Shown here: positions 1 through 8,171 of the stretch, piece after piece
Position numbering within the stretch: position 1 is the first letter of the stretch
Layout of the letters: every line of letters begins with the position of its first letter
Assembly (NCBI RefSeq): GCF_042658685.1
Contig: NZ_JBHSQY010000031.1
Reading direction: 5' to 3' (one strand)
Origin: Macrococcoides bohemicum
GTDB lineage: Bacteria > Bacillota > Bacilli > Staphylococcales > Staphylococcaceae
Length of the DNA: 64,000 nt
Position numbers and translations under genes: made by a program
Notes under the pieces: model-generated
Told to the model about the DNA's origin: nothing
The model's database searches: none
Seen by the model: only the letters and a program-made list of their open reading frames with translations

Positions 1-675
1 ATCTTCTTCTGGTGTTAATTTAACTGGGTTTAAAATAGTTGCAATAATAATTGCGTTAATAATATTTAATGGAATTGCAGTTAAAACTAATTCACCAGGT
101 ACCATTGTTACATAAGCACCAACGATTGAACCTGAAATACAGCTCATTGACATCAATGCAACTGTAAGTACACGTGCTGCATTCATATGACTCACTTGCT
201 CTTTTGAAACAGCCAAAGCTTCAGTATTACCTAGAACCATCATCTCTACTGAATAGAATGATTCAAATTTAGGCTGGCCTGTTACTTTACCGATTAACCA
301 ACCGAACCATTTAATAATAAATGGTAATACGCCGATATACATTAAAATATCAAATAAAGGTACTACGAATAAAATTGGTAATAATGCAGAAACTGCCATA
401 TCCATTTTTCCAGGACCAGGTGCTGTCCAGCTACCGAACGGCATTCCGATACCTACATATGCTGCTTGTAACATCCAGCTAAATGCATCTGCTACAGCTT
501 TTACACCATTACGTCCCCAAGGGAATTGTGTAAAAAACCATGCTAAGAATAAGTTAACAACTAACATAATAACGACTGATTTCCAGTCGATATTTTTCTT
601 ATCACGCGAGAAAACAAATGCGACTAAAATAAAGACAAAGATACCTAAAACATTAAGCAATAAATAAGTATTCAT
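1..675 (-). CDS. nupC: NupC-family concentrative nucleoside transporter (N-terminal part, cut by window edge)
   Basis: Reading leftwards from an ATG at 675, behind an AAAGGTGG ribosome-binding site, an open frame of 225 codons runs off the left edge, so the C-terminal part is missing. The protein begins with hydrophobic helices (NTYLLLNVLGIFVFILVAF) and continues with segments typical of concentrative nucleoside transporters, including GMPFGSWTAPGPGKMDMA, KFESFYSVEMMVLGNTEAL and MSCISGSIVGAYVTMVPGEL. The family couples nucleoside uptake to proton or sodium symport at the cytoplasmic membrane. The gene is divergent from pbp4, and a cre-like palindrome lies in the shared upstream region, suggesting CcpA control. 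Family assignment is firm; the substrate range (pyrimidine or broad) cannot be read from this fragment. Confidence 0.88.
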   Translation of the reverse strand, partial: MNTYLLLNVLGIFVFILVAFVFSRDKKNIDWKSVVIMLVVNLFLAWFFTQFPWGRNGVKAVADAFSWMLQAAYVGIGMPFGSWTAPGPGKMDMAVSALLPILFVVPLFDILMYIGVLPFIIKWFGWLIGKVTGQPKFESFYSVEMMVLGNTEALAVSKEQVSHMNAARVLTVALMSMSCISGSIVGAYVTMVPGELVLTAIPLNIINAIIIATILNPVKLTPEED

Positions 676-975
676 GATTTCCACCTTTTATTTTTTTTAT
701 CTTTAAGATTATAGCATGATTAACTCGTAAACAATACAATTATTTTCATTTATTTACGAACATTTTTTCATACTGTTGTCATTATTTTTTCAAATCTCGA
801 ATATTAAAAGTTTTGAAAACGTTTTATCAATAATATCATCTGTATTTATTTTTTATTTTGTCATATTACACTCGATTGTCGAAAAATTATTTTTAAAAGA
901 TAATGTATGTCTTTTTCTATTAGGGTATTATGATAAAATGTAATCATTGAAAACAGAACATAGGAGTTTTATATC
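676..975. promoter_or_regulatory. Divergent nupC/pbp4 promoter region with a cre-like site
   Basis: This 300-base AT-rich gap carries no gene. It must hold both outward promoters. A cre-like palindrome at 814-827 (TGAAAACGTTTTAT) matches 12 of 14 positions of the Gram-positive CcpA consensus TGWAANCGNTNWCA and would lie about 140 bases ahead of nupC. A TATTATGATAAAAT stretch near 927-940 is a plausible -10 region for pbp4. These are motif matches by eye. Confidence 0.45.
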
Positions 976-2253
976 ATGAAAAATTATAATTTAAAAAGCT
1001 TTATTGTAAGCTTTATTCTTTTCTTTTCATTTACAGGATCGATTTCAGCAGCGACACCGTCTGAAATTGCAACACAGGAAGGGATGAATATAGCTCCTAA
1101 GTATAATCCTAAAGGTACGATTGTTATTGCTGAAAAAAATGGGCAGATTCTGTATGGTGATAATATTGATACCAAAGCACCACCCGCTTCTATGTCTAAA
1201 TTGATGTCTTTATATTTGTTGATGGAAGAAATGGAAAAAAGAAAAATTACTTTTAGTACAAAAGTAACAGTTAACGATAAATATTGGACGATTGCCCGTT
1301 TACCGATGTTAAGTAATAACGTCTTTAGAAAAGGTGCCACTTATAAGGTCTCCGATCTTATTCAGCTTGCAGTAACGCCATCAAGTAATGCGGCAACTTA
1401 TATGTTAGTGAATTTAGTAGAAAAAGACGATTCTGATTTCGTGGATCGTATGAATAAAACAGCAAAAGTACTTGGGATGAAAAATACTCGTTTCTTAAAT
1501 CCTGTCGGTGCACCAAATAATATGCTTCTTCAATATAAACCAAAGCGTTATCAAGCAGATGGAGATAATTTAACGTCTGCACGCGATTATGCGATTTTAA
1601 GTCAGCATTTAGTAAGCGAACATCCAGAAATTTTAAAGTTTACTAAAAAAGCGTTCGTTACTGTTAAACCTGGTACTGAAGATGAAGAGTCATTTAAAAC
1701 TTATAACCATTCTTTAGAAGGGGGACAATACCCTTTTAAAGGAGCAGACGGATTAAAGACTGGTTCTAGTGATACAGCCGGTTTCAATGTAACAGTTACC
1801 GCTAAACAGCAAAACATGCGTGTTATCGCAGTCGTTCTAGGTGTACAACATTGGCTGGATCCTGATGCGGAATACAATAGAAATAAAATGGCTAACGCTG
1901 TGATGCAGGATGCATTTAATAAATATGAATATAAAAAGGTTTTAACAAAAGGCATACATAAACTTAACGGTAAAGAATACTTTGTTCATAAAGATTTATA
2001 TGACATCGTGAAAAAAGATCAACCCGGAAAATTAATTTTAAAAGATGGTAGCGTTCATTATGATTATGAACGTCAATTTGTATCCAAAGATTATAAACCT
2101 GCAAGTGTAAAATACGAAGATTACCAGCAATATAAATTGAAGAAGTTTTGGAATGATCATTATTTATCAATAATGACTGCCTTAATTTCTTCATTTTTAT
2201 TGGGACTTGGGATATTGATTTACTATTATTGGCCGAAAATTAAGAAGAACTAA
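976..2253 (+). CDS. pbp4: Penicillin-binding protein 4-type D-alanyl-D-alanine carboxypeptidase/transpeptidase
   Basis: A 425-residue low-molecular-weight PBP of the S11/class C5 type. A signal peptide covers about residues 1-26 (ending ISAA). The three active-site motifs are intact: SxxK at Ser72-Lys75 (SMSK), SxN at 136-138 (SSN) and KTG at 261-263. A C-terminal membrane anchor lies at about 395-420 (LSIMTALISSFLLGLGILIYYYW) followed by a lysine-rich tail, as in staphylococcal PBP4, which is about 430 residues long. The protein acts outside the membrane, trimming or cross-linking peptidoglycan stem peptides. In S. aureus PBP4 is adjacent to abcA; here the divergent neighbour is a nucleoside transporter. 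The ATG has a TAGGAG site (961-966) nine bases upstream. A terminator follows directly. Confidence 0.92.
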   Translation: MKNYNLKSFIVSFILFFSFTGSISAATPSEIATQEGMNIAPKYNPKGTIVIAEKNGQILYGDNIDTKAPPASMSKLMSLYLLMEEMEKRKITFSTKVTVNDKYWTIARLPMLSNNVFRKGATYKVSDLIQLAVTPSSNAATYMLVNLVEKDDSDFVDRMNKTAKVLGMKNTRFLNPVGAPNNMLLQYKPKRYQADGDNLTSARDYAILSQHLVSEHPEILKFTKKAFVTVKPGTEDEESFKTYNHSLEGGQYPFKGADGLKTGSSDTAGFNVTVTAKQQNMRVIAVVLGVQHWLDPDAEYNRNKMANAVMQDAFNKYEYKKVLTKGIHKLNGKEYFVHKDLYDIVKKDQPGKLILKDGSVHYDYERQFVSKDYKPASVKYEDYQQYKLKKFWNDHYLSIMTALISSFLLGLGILIYYYWPKIKKN

Positions 2254-2257
2254 AAAA

Positions 2258-2292
2258 GATGCGTCTCCAGATTGAGGAGTCGCATCTTTTTT
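2258..2292 (+). terminator. Intrinsic terminator of pbp4
   Basis: Arms GATGCGTCTCC and GGAGTCGCATC (2258-2286) form a hairpin, with one T-T mismatch, followed by a T-run. It starts five bases after the pbp4 stop. It also rules out an upstream start for the next gene, because the longest open frame of that gene would begin inside this stem. Confidence 0.85.
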
Positions 2293-2321
2293 TATGCTAC
2301 TATCTTTATGAGGTGAAGCAT

Positions 2322-3026
2322 TTGAATACTTTTTTATTGTTAGCATTTGCTAGCATTTATTTAATATTATCATTATATTACTATAATCGACCGAATGTAT
2401 TGATGTTGTGGTTGAGTTATTTACCAACATTATTGCACGAATTCGGACATGCATTGATATGTCAGTTAACTGGGGGAAAAGTAAGCGACATTGTTATCGT
2501 GACAAGAAGGTCTGAACGACTTGCTACCGGACGTAACGGTTATGCTATTTCACATACGACATCTGGATGGAATCGATTTGCTACTTTTATCACAGGTTAT
2601 TTGTTTCCACCACTATTTTTAATACTTGGAGTATTTTGTTTATCGAGAGCGTGGCAAATCGGTTTTTGGATATTACTAGGACTTGTGTTTCTCTATTATT
2701 TTGTAAAAACATCTCGAAAAATATTTCCATTTGTCGTGATAATATTGATTATCGGTGGATTTTATTTGTATTATCGGTATCCGGATGTTGTTTCAATGTG
2801 GATGGTTGGAGATTGGTTCATTTATATCGTGCTAGGCGTTCTATTGGCTGACACGATTCTATCAAGCTATACGATGACTATCATCTATTTCCAGGGGAAT
2901 ACTTCTTGGGATGGTGCAATGTTAAGCCGTTTAACAAGATTGCCAGTTTTGGTTTATTATTTCTTGTTTATGATAGTGCAACTCGGAAGCTGCTGGTACG
3001 TTGTGAAAGTCATAGTATTGGGATGA
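2322..3026 (+). CDS. M50-like integral membrane metalloprotease family protein
   Basis: This polytopic membrane protein of 234 residues has a zinc-protease HExxH motif at residues 39-43 (HEFGH) within a hydrophobic segment (LLHEFGHALICQLTGG), as in M50 site-2-protease-like proteins. About six further hydrophobic stretches follow. The longest open frame begins at 2259, but that would place the start in the pbp4 terminator stem. I chose the TTG at 2322, which sits seven bases behind a GAGGTGA ribosome-binding site. No PDZ domain is present. An acidic residue in LLADTILSS could be a third ligand, but that is a guess. Target and role are unknown. The annotation rests on one motif plus topology. 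Confidence 0.7.
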   Translation: MNTFLLLAFASIYLILSLYYYNRPNVLMLWLSYLPTLLHEFGHALICQLTGGKVSDIVIVTRRSERLATGRNGYAISHTTSGWNRFATFITGYLFPPLFLILGVFCLSRAWQIGFWILLGLVFLYYFVKTSRKIFPFVVIILIIGGFYLYYRYPDVVSMWMVGDWFIYIVLGVLLADTILSSYTMTIIYFQGNTSWDGAMLSRLTRLPVLVYYFLFMIVQLGSCWYVVKVIVLG

Positions 3027-3059
3027 TGTGGCTTTGGATAGGATTTTTTCGTTAGTTGG

Positions 3060-3130
3060 TTGGGGCGGTTCTCTCACTGAATCGGCCCATTTTACCCTAC
3101 TTGGAGCGGTTCTCTAGCTGAATCGGCCAA
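3060..3130. repeat. Tandem pair of 30-bp hairpin-forming repeats
   Basis: Copy 1 (3060-3089) and copy 2 (3101-3130) match at 26 of 30 positions and are offset by 41 bases. Each can fold: TTGG pairs with CCAA (CCCA in copy 1) at the ends, CGGTTC pairs with GAATCG inside (one G-T pair), and a 7-base loop (TCTCACT or TCTAGCT) holds most of the differences. No T-run follows either copy, so they do not look like ordinary terminators. They lie between the M50-like gene and a decayed gene. No other copy was seen in the window. Confidence 0.7.
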
Positions 3131-3136
3131 CTTAAA

Positions 3137-3528
3137 TCATAGTTTATTATAATATTTTTCAAAGTAATAGTATCTATCATCAACTTTATTAAAATATTTC
3201 TCAAGCACTCTTTTAGTCGTATGCCTCAACTCCCTTCCTACCCAGCGATGAGCATCCTTTGTTGTTATCGGGCGATTCAACAATACTTCTAATTCTATCA
3301 AGTTATCTCTAATCAATTCCACCTTCTTCATACGCTTCAAACACCCTTTACACACAATCGCTTTCGTCTTATCACAAATAACGTTAATTTCCAAACCACA
3401 TTCCGTACATTGCAGTCCGCGCTTAACATCTTTAAAGTTAAAATTCGGCCTTCGGTCATACAAACTAATTGGTCTATATATCTGCAAGTATAACAATGCG
3501 TGGTAGCTGAATCATGATTGTCCTCCAT
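3137..3528 (-). pseudogene. Remnant of a NERD-type (nuclease-related domain) protein, C-terminal part
   Basis: The downstream frame (3137-3496, 119 residues from a TTG without a convincing ribosome-binding site) has a zinc-ribbon-like CTECG...CKGC segment and a helical tail. From memory this resembles the C-terminal end of NERD-domain proteins of Bacillales. A second frame overlaps upstream: an ATG at 3528 starts MEDNHDSATTHCYTC and runs about 25 codons before the homologous-looking sequence continues in the other frame near YDRRPNFNFKDVKRG. The nuclease-related N-terminal domain is missing. The simplest reading is a truncated, frameshifted gene, possibly a footprint of rearrangement together with the adjacent hairpin repeats. 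A short expressed zinc-ribbon protein cannot be excluded. Confidence 0.5.
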
Positions 3529-3592
3529 TATGTGATATCTTCCATATAACAAATCGTTGTAAAATTATTATTACAAATATATAAATTTTACA

Positions 3593-3622
3593 TAAAAAAA
3601 GACATCACTACAAAGTGATGTC
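3593..3622 (-). terminator. Intrinsic terminator overlapping the end of the Bcr/CflA gene
   Basis: Arms GACATCACT (3601-3609) and AGTGATGTC (3614-3622) flank a 4-base loop; on the minus strand a run of Ts follows (3600-3593). The stop codon of the efflux gene (3608-3610) lies in the stem. Confidence 0.85.
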
Positions 3623-4804
3623 CTTTAAAAACTTAATGCGTATAAATTGTGCCAGTAAACTGCATATCACGATAATCACTATAAACGGTACGACAGATGT
3701 TTCTCCCATAAGCCCAACGAGTGGTGATAATAATCCACCTACCAGAAACTGCATCAATCCTAAAATTGAAGATGCGCTTCCTGCTCCTTGTTTCTGAACC
3801 TGCATCGCAATGGAAAATCCTGTTGTTCCAATCATACTGACCGGTGTAATCAGTAAGAAGAAACTTATCCATAGACACCACATCGGTAAATGTAATATGA
3901 GTACGATGCTTGTCGCTATCATTCCAACGAGTTGAATCGTCTGACCTAACTTCAGTATGTTTACTTCACTCATTTTATCTACTAACTTCGCTGTAATCTG
4001 ACTAAATATAATCAAACCAACACCATTGAAAGCAAATAGATAACTAAACTGTTGTGCATTCATATGATATATTTTCTGAGTTATAAAAGGTGATCCAGAG
4101 ATATAACTAAACAAAATACCATAAGTCAAAGCTTGTAACATTAATACCGTTACAAACTGTTTATTGGTGAGTAGTTTTTTGAAATCATTTACGATTGATT
4201 TCAATGCCCCTTCATTACGCGCTGATTTCGGCAAACTTTCATTTAGTGTAAAAGAAAGAAAAAACATCAACGCACCATATATCGATAGTATGATAAACAC
4301 CGTTTGCCATGTTGACACGCTTAAAATTATTCCTCCGATAACGGGTGCTAGAATTGGTGCTAAACCATTTACAAGCATTAAGACTGCCATAAATTTCGTT
4401 AAATCTTTTCCTTTATATAGATCACTTGATATAGCACGGGACAAAACAGCTCCTGCCCCACCAGAAAATCCTTGAATAAATCGGAATAATACGAGCATAC
4501 CAATACTAGTACTTGTAGCTGCCAATAATGATGATAACGCGTAAACTAACAAAACAACTGCCAGTGGTTTCTTCCTTCCGATAATATCACTGAGTGGTCC
4601 CACAAAAATTTGTCCGACGGCAAGGCCAATCATACATGCAGTAAGACTTAATTGTGCATTCGATGCTGTCGTATGCAGTTCATCTGCTACGCTTGGTAAC
4701 GCGGGAAGATACATATCTAGTGAAAGTGGACCGAATGCTGCTAACAACCCCAATACAATTACTAATATGAATTTATTTTGTTCTTTTATTACTCCTTGTT
4801 TCAT
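3608..4804 (-). CDS. Bcr/CflA-family multidrug efflux MFS transporter
   Basis: A 398-residue, 12-helix major facilitator. The loop after helix 2 carries the drug-antiporter motif GPLSDIIGRKKPL, and the N-terminus has PLSLDMYLPALP, which is characteristic of the Bcr/CflA subfamily (bicyclomycin, chloramphenicol and sulfonamide exporters). It would use the proton gradient to expel small amphiphilic compounds. The start was set at the ATG at 4804 because GGAGGGTG lies just upstream; a longer frame from 4855 has no such signal. The gene stands alone with its own terminator. The substrate cannot be deduced. Confidence 0.88.
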   Translation of the reverse strand: MKQGVIKEQNKFILVIVLGLLAAFGPLSLDMYLPALPSVADELHTTASNAQLSLTACMIGLAVGQIFVGPLSDIIGRKKPLAVVLLVYALSSLLAATSTSIGMLVLFRFIQGFSGGAGAVLSRAISSDLYKGKDLTKFMAVLMLVNGLAPILAPVIGGIILSVSTWQTVFIILSIYGALMFFLSFTLNESLPKSARNEGALKSIVNDFKKLLTNKQFVTVLMLQALTYGILFSYISGSPFITQKIYHMNAQQFSYLFAFNGVGLIIFSQITAKLVDKMSEVNILKLGQTIQLVGMIATSIVLILHLPMWCLWISFFLLITPVSMIGTTGFSIAMQVQKQGAGSASSILGLMQFLVGGLLSPLVGLMGETSVVPFIVIIVICSLLAQFIRIKFLKDITL

Positions 4805-4923
4805 AGCACCCTCCGTAATGAAATAATTATTAGTATACATCAATCCATAATGCATATCACTTGTTTAACTTCAATATAAGAGGGAAAATGTAACTACAAG
4901 AAAATTTAGAAAGAGGGATATAC

Positions 4924-6375
4924 ATGACAGAATCAATTAATAATGTTCATAAAGATCTATTTATCAATGGCGAATGGATAAAGACCGCTGATTATAAAGA
5001 TTTAATTAATCCTGCAACAGGAGAAGTTATCGCTAAAATTGCACAAGCTGATGAGACACAGGTAGAAGATGCAATTCAGGCAGCCTATGATGCTTTTCAA
5101 CCATGGAAAAATCTTGAATTAAAAGATCGTACTCAATACTTACACAACATTGCTGATTTACTAGAAGAACATGCTGACCGCCTTGCAGAAATTATGACAA
5201 TCGAGCAAGGGAAATCAATAAAAGAATCGAAGCTAGAAGTGATTGCTGGCGCTGAGAGTTTTAGATGGAATGCTGAGGAAGCACGTCGTTTGTATGGTGA
5301 AACAATACCTGCACCAAATGACCATAAGTATGAAATCGCCTATGAACCAGTAGGTGTCGTTGGTGCGATTACACCTTGGAACTTCCCATCCGGAATGATT
5401 ACCCGTAAGATTGCACCTGCACTTGCAGCAGGAAATACTGTTGTGCTTAAACCATCAAGTGACACACCACTTTCAGCTTTAGCCATCTTTGAATTATTTG
5501 AACAAGCAAAATTACCTAAAGGTGTTGCCAATATCGTTATGGGTAGCTCAAAAGAAATAGGTGAAGCTATGACTTCATCAAAATTAGTGAAGAAGATAAC
5601 ATTCACAGGTTCTACACCTATTGGTAAAGCGCTCTATGCACAATCAGCTGATACATTAAAAAAAATGTCGCTTGAACTGGGTGGCCATGCACCATTTATC
5701 ATCAACGAAGATGCAGATATCGATGCAGCGGTAGAAGGATTAATGGCTGCCAAATTCCGTAACAACGGACAAGTTTGTATTGCACCAAATAGAATTTTTG
5801 TTCATAAATCTATTAAAGATGAGGTATTAAAACAACTTACTGAAAAAGTTGAAGCACTTAAAGTTGGAAATGGTCTTAACGAAGATACGAATGTCGGACC
5901 ACTTATTCGAGAAGATGCTATCGATAAAATTAAGAAGCAGATTATTAATGCAACTGATAAAGGTGCAACGCTTGTTACAGGTGGCCATCGCTTAACAGGT
6001 GATGAATATGATAATGGTTTCTTCTTCCAGCCAACAATTTTAGATAATGTTAATAGAACGATGGATATTTTCTATGAAGAAACATTCGGTCCAGTGATTC
6101 CGATCATTACCTTTGATACTTTAGACGAAGTCATCGAAATGGCTAATGACAGTGAATTTGGGTTAGCAAGTTATGCATATGCTAAAGATAGCAAAACAAT
6201 ACAAACGATAGCTACTTCACTTGAATATGGTATGGTTGGTATAAACGAAGTCGCTATTTCAAATCCAGAAACACCATTTGGCGGCGTAAAGCATTCAGGG
6301 TTCGGAAGAGAAAATTCTCACCTTGGTATTAAAGAATACGTTACAGCTAAATTTATTAATACAAAATTTCTTTAA
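4924..6375 (+). CDS. gabD: NAD(P)-dependent aldehyde dehydrogenase, succinate-semialdehyde dehydrogenase-like
   Basis: This soluble aldehyde dehydrogenase has 483 residues, the usual length of GabD (about 482). Conserved catalytic features are present: Asn153 in ITPWNFP, the general base Glu251 in LELGGHAPF, and the nucleophile Cys285 in NNGQVCIAPNR, plus the coenzyme-binding FTGSTPIGK. The reaction is oxidation of an aldehyde, likely succinate semialdehyde, to the carboxylate. The ATG sits behind AGAGGGATATAC. No gabT or glutamate decarboxylase is nearby, so GABA catabolism is not supported by context; other semialdehydes are possible. A strong terminator follows. Family is certain, exact substrate is not. 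Confidence 0.85.
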   Translation: MTESINNVHKDLFINGEWIKTADYKDLINPATGEVIAKIAQADETQVEDAIQAAYDAFQPWKNLELKDRTQYLHNIADLLEEHADRLAEIMTIEQGKSIKESKLEVIAGAESFRWNAEEARRLYGETIPAPNDHKYEIAYEPVGVVGAITPWNFPSGMITRKIAPALAAGNTVVLKPSSDTPLSALAIFELFEQAKLPKGVANIVMGSSKEIGEAMTSSKLVKKITFTGSTPIGKALYAQSADTLKKMSLELGGHAPFIINEDADIDAAVEGLMAAKFRNNGQVCIAPNRIFVHKSIKDEVLKQLTEKVEALKVGNGLNEDTNVGPLIREDAIDKIKKQIINATDKGATLVTGGHRLTGDEYDNGFFFQPTILDNVNRTMDIFYEETFGPVIPIITFDTLDEVIEMANDSEFGLASYAYAKDSKTIQTIATSLEYGMVGINEVAISNPETPFGGVKHSGFGRENSHLGIKEYVTAKFINTKFL

Positions 6376-6380
6376 TTAAA

Positions 6381-6407
6381 ATGATGGCATTTTGCCATCA
6401 TTTTTTT
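6381..6407 (+). terminator. Intrinsic terminator of the aldehyde dehydrogenase gene
   Basis: Arms ATGATGGCA (6381-6389) and TGCCATCAT (6393-6401) with a 3-base loop, followed by seven Ts, starting shortly after the stop codon. Confidence 0.9.
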
Positions 6408-6438
6408 ATTTACATATTTAATTTATTTTCATATACTT

Positions 6439-6463
6439 ATATAGTTAGTTAGCCTAACTATAT
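6439..6463. promoter_or_regulatory. Palindromic operator upstream of the marR gene
   Basis: Nested symmetry lies immediately ahead of the ribosome-binding site AAAGGAG. ATATAGTTAG (6439-6448) is matched by CTAACTATAT (6454-6463), and the inner TAGTTAG-C-CTAACTA (6446-6460) is a perfect 7-1-7 palindrome. MarR proteins bind such AT-rich palindromes, usually autoregulating their own promoter, so this is the likely operator of the marR-MFS unit. Confidence 0.65.
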
Positions 6464-6478
6464 AAAGGAGTATATAAG

Positions 6479-6904
6479 ATGTCCAGAGAACTTCAACAGA
6501 TACACTTATTCGATCATATTCTTGCCATAAGAAAAGCATATGTTGATTATATGAACAAATCATTAAATCAATACGGTCTCTCCTCCGCACAATGGCTTGT
6601 ACTCAAGATAATCGTGCACAAGCAATCAACGACATTAGTAGAAATCGCCAGGATACGTAATATCGAAAAACCTACCGCAACAAAAATAATTCAGTCTCTT
6701 ATTAATAATGAATTTATTAAAAGTTCAGTCGGACAAGATAAAAGATTAAGGCTCCTCACCCCTACCGACAAAGGATATACCGTCTATGAAGAAGTCATGA
6801 TAATGATTACATCTGTTCAGACCACTTATTTAAAGGATATCGATGTTGAAACTTTACAAACTATTAACGATGCACTCTCAACAATTAAAATTACTGAAGA
6901 TTAG
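6479..6904 (+). CDS. MarR-family transcriptional regulator
   Basis: A 141-residue winged-helix regulator. The recognition-helix region reads TTLVEIARIRNIEKPTATKI, followed by the wing (SSVGQDKRLRLLTPTDKGY), which is the MarR arrangement. N- and C-terminal helices would form the dimer interface. A palindrome directly upstream is the likely autoregulatory site, and an MFS gene starts 17 bases downstream, so the regulator probably represses that exporter until a ligand binds. There is no cysteine in the N-terminal helix region, so a redox-sensing OhrR/QsrR-type mechanism is not supported. The ligand is unknown. Confidence 0.85.
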   Translation: MSRELQQIHLFDHILAIRKAYVDYMNKSLNQYGLSSAQWLVLKIIVHKQSTTLVEIARIRNIEKPTATKIIQSLINNEFIKSSVGQDKRLRLLTPTDKGYTVYEEVMIMITSVQTTYLKDIDVETLQTINDALSTIKITED

Positions 6905-6920
6905 AAAGGATTTGTTATAT

Positions 6921-8093
6921 TTGGAAGAAAAATTATGGACTAAACCATTTATCATGGTCTCTTTAATCAATTTTATATTAATGTTATCGATGTTTTTATT
7001 ACTTGTAACAATCGGCGGTTATGCTGTAGATGAGTATCATGTTTCAACAAGTACAGCAGGTCTCGTATCTGGTATCTTTATTGTCGGAAGTTTATTCGGA
7101 AGGTTTTGGGCAGGTAAAAATATCGATGTTTATGGCCAGAAGAAAGTACTTATTATCGGCGTTATCATCTTTACAATTACTACTGCACTTTACTTCACTT
7201 CTTTCAACCTTACTTTATTGCTACTTGTCAGATTCTTAAATGGAATTGGGAATGGTATCGCTTCTACAGCTACAGGGACAATTGCTGCATTTATTACACC
7301 GATGAAACGTCGTGGTGAAGGTATCAGTTATTTTAGTATGAGTACTGTTATGGCTACTGCTATCGGACCATTTTTAGGATTATCTTTATTACAAATCATT
7401 ACGTTCAGACAATTATTCATCTTTTGTTTAGTTCTTGCGATGATAGGCTTACTATTATTGCCACAGGTCACCGTAAATCAAGAAGTGAAACGATTACATT
7501 CAAATGCTCCAAGTGGATTCAGTATTAAAGATTACATCGATATAAATGCCATTCCGATTTCTATCGTCGTTCTCATTTGTTGTACAGCGTATTCGAGTGT
7601 ACTCAGTTTTATTTCTTTCTTCGCCAAAGAGAATAACTTAATTACTGCAGGCAGTTTTTTCTTTTTAACTTATGCAGGCGTTGTATTGGTTTCAAGACCT
7701 ATTACAGGTAAGTTAATGGATAATAGAGGGACAAATATCGTAATGTATCCAGCATTAGTATCTTATTTCTTAGGATTATTAACACTAAGCTTCACACATT
7801 CATCCTGGATGTTAATTTTAAGTGCTGCATTCCTAGGCTTTGGTTATGGTAACTTCCAGTCCATCGCTCAAGCAATCGCAGTAAAAGTTACTGATCACGA
7901 AAAGATGGGTCTTGCTACAAGTACTTATTTTATCTTTTTAGACTTTGCACTTGGGTTTGGTCCATACATTCTTGGTATATTTATCCCTATAATCGGTTTA
8001 CATGGCTTATACGGCTATATGAGCATCTTTGTGATTATAGGCGGCATTGCATATTACATATTACATGGTAGAAAAGCACATTTATATTCTTAA
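6921..8093 (+). CDS. MFS transporter partnered with the MarR regulator
   Basis: A 390-residue, 12-helix major facilitator with motif A in the 2-3 loop (GRFWAGKNIDVYGQKKVL). The longest frame begins inside marR at 6843, but the TTG at 6921 lies ten bases after GAAAGGA and places the start after the marR stop, matching the usual N-terminus before the first helix (PFIMVSLINFILMLSMFL). Tight linkage to marR makes a regulated efflux pump likely. The substrate is unknown. No clear terminator follows. Confidence 0.8.
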   Translation: MEEKLWTKPFIMVSLINFILMLSMFLLLVTIGGYAVDEYHVSTSTAGLVSGIFIVGSLFGRFWAGKNIDVYGQKKVLIIGVIIFTITTALYFTSFNLTLLLLVRFLNGIGNGIASTATGTIAAFITPMKRRGEGISYFSMSTVMATAIGPFLGLSLLQIITFRQLFIFCLVLAMIGLLLLPQVTVNQEVKRLHSNAPSGFSIKDYIDINAIPISIVVLICCTAYSSVLSFISFFAKENNLITAGSFFFLTYAGVVLVSRPITGKLMDNRGTNIVMYPALVSYFLGLLTLSFTHSSWMLILSAAFLGFGYGNFQSIAQAIAVKVTDHEKMGLATSTYFIFLDFALGFGPYILGIFIPIIGLHGLYGYMSIFVIIGGIAYYILHGRKAHLYS

Positions 8094-8171
8094 TTTTTTC
8101 GTATGTCTTTACTATAGTTATGAATTATAGGACAATAATTTATACTATAAAATTTTTGGATGTGAACTAAT

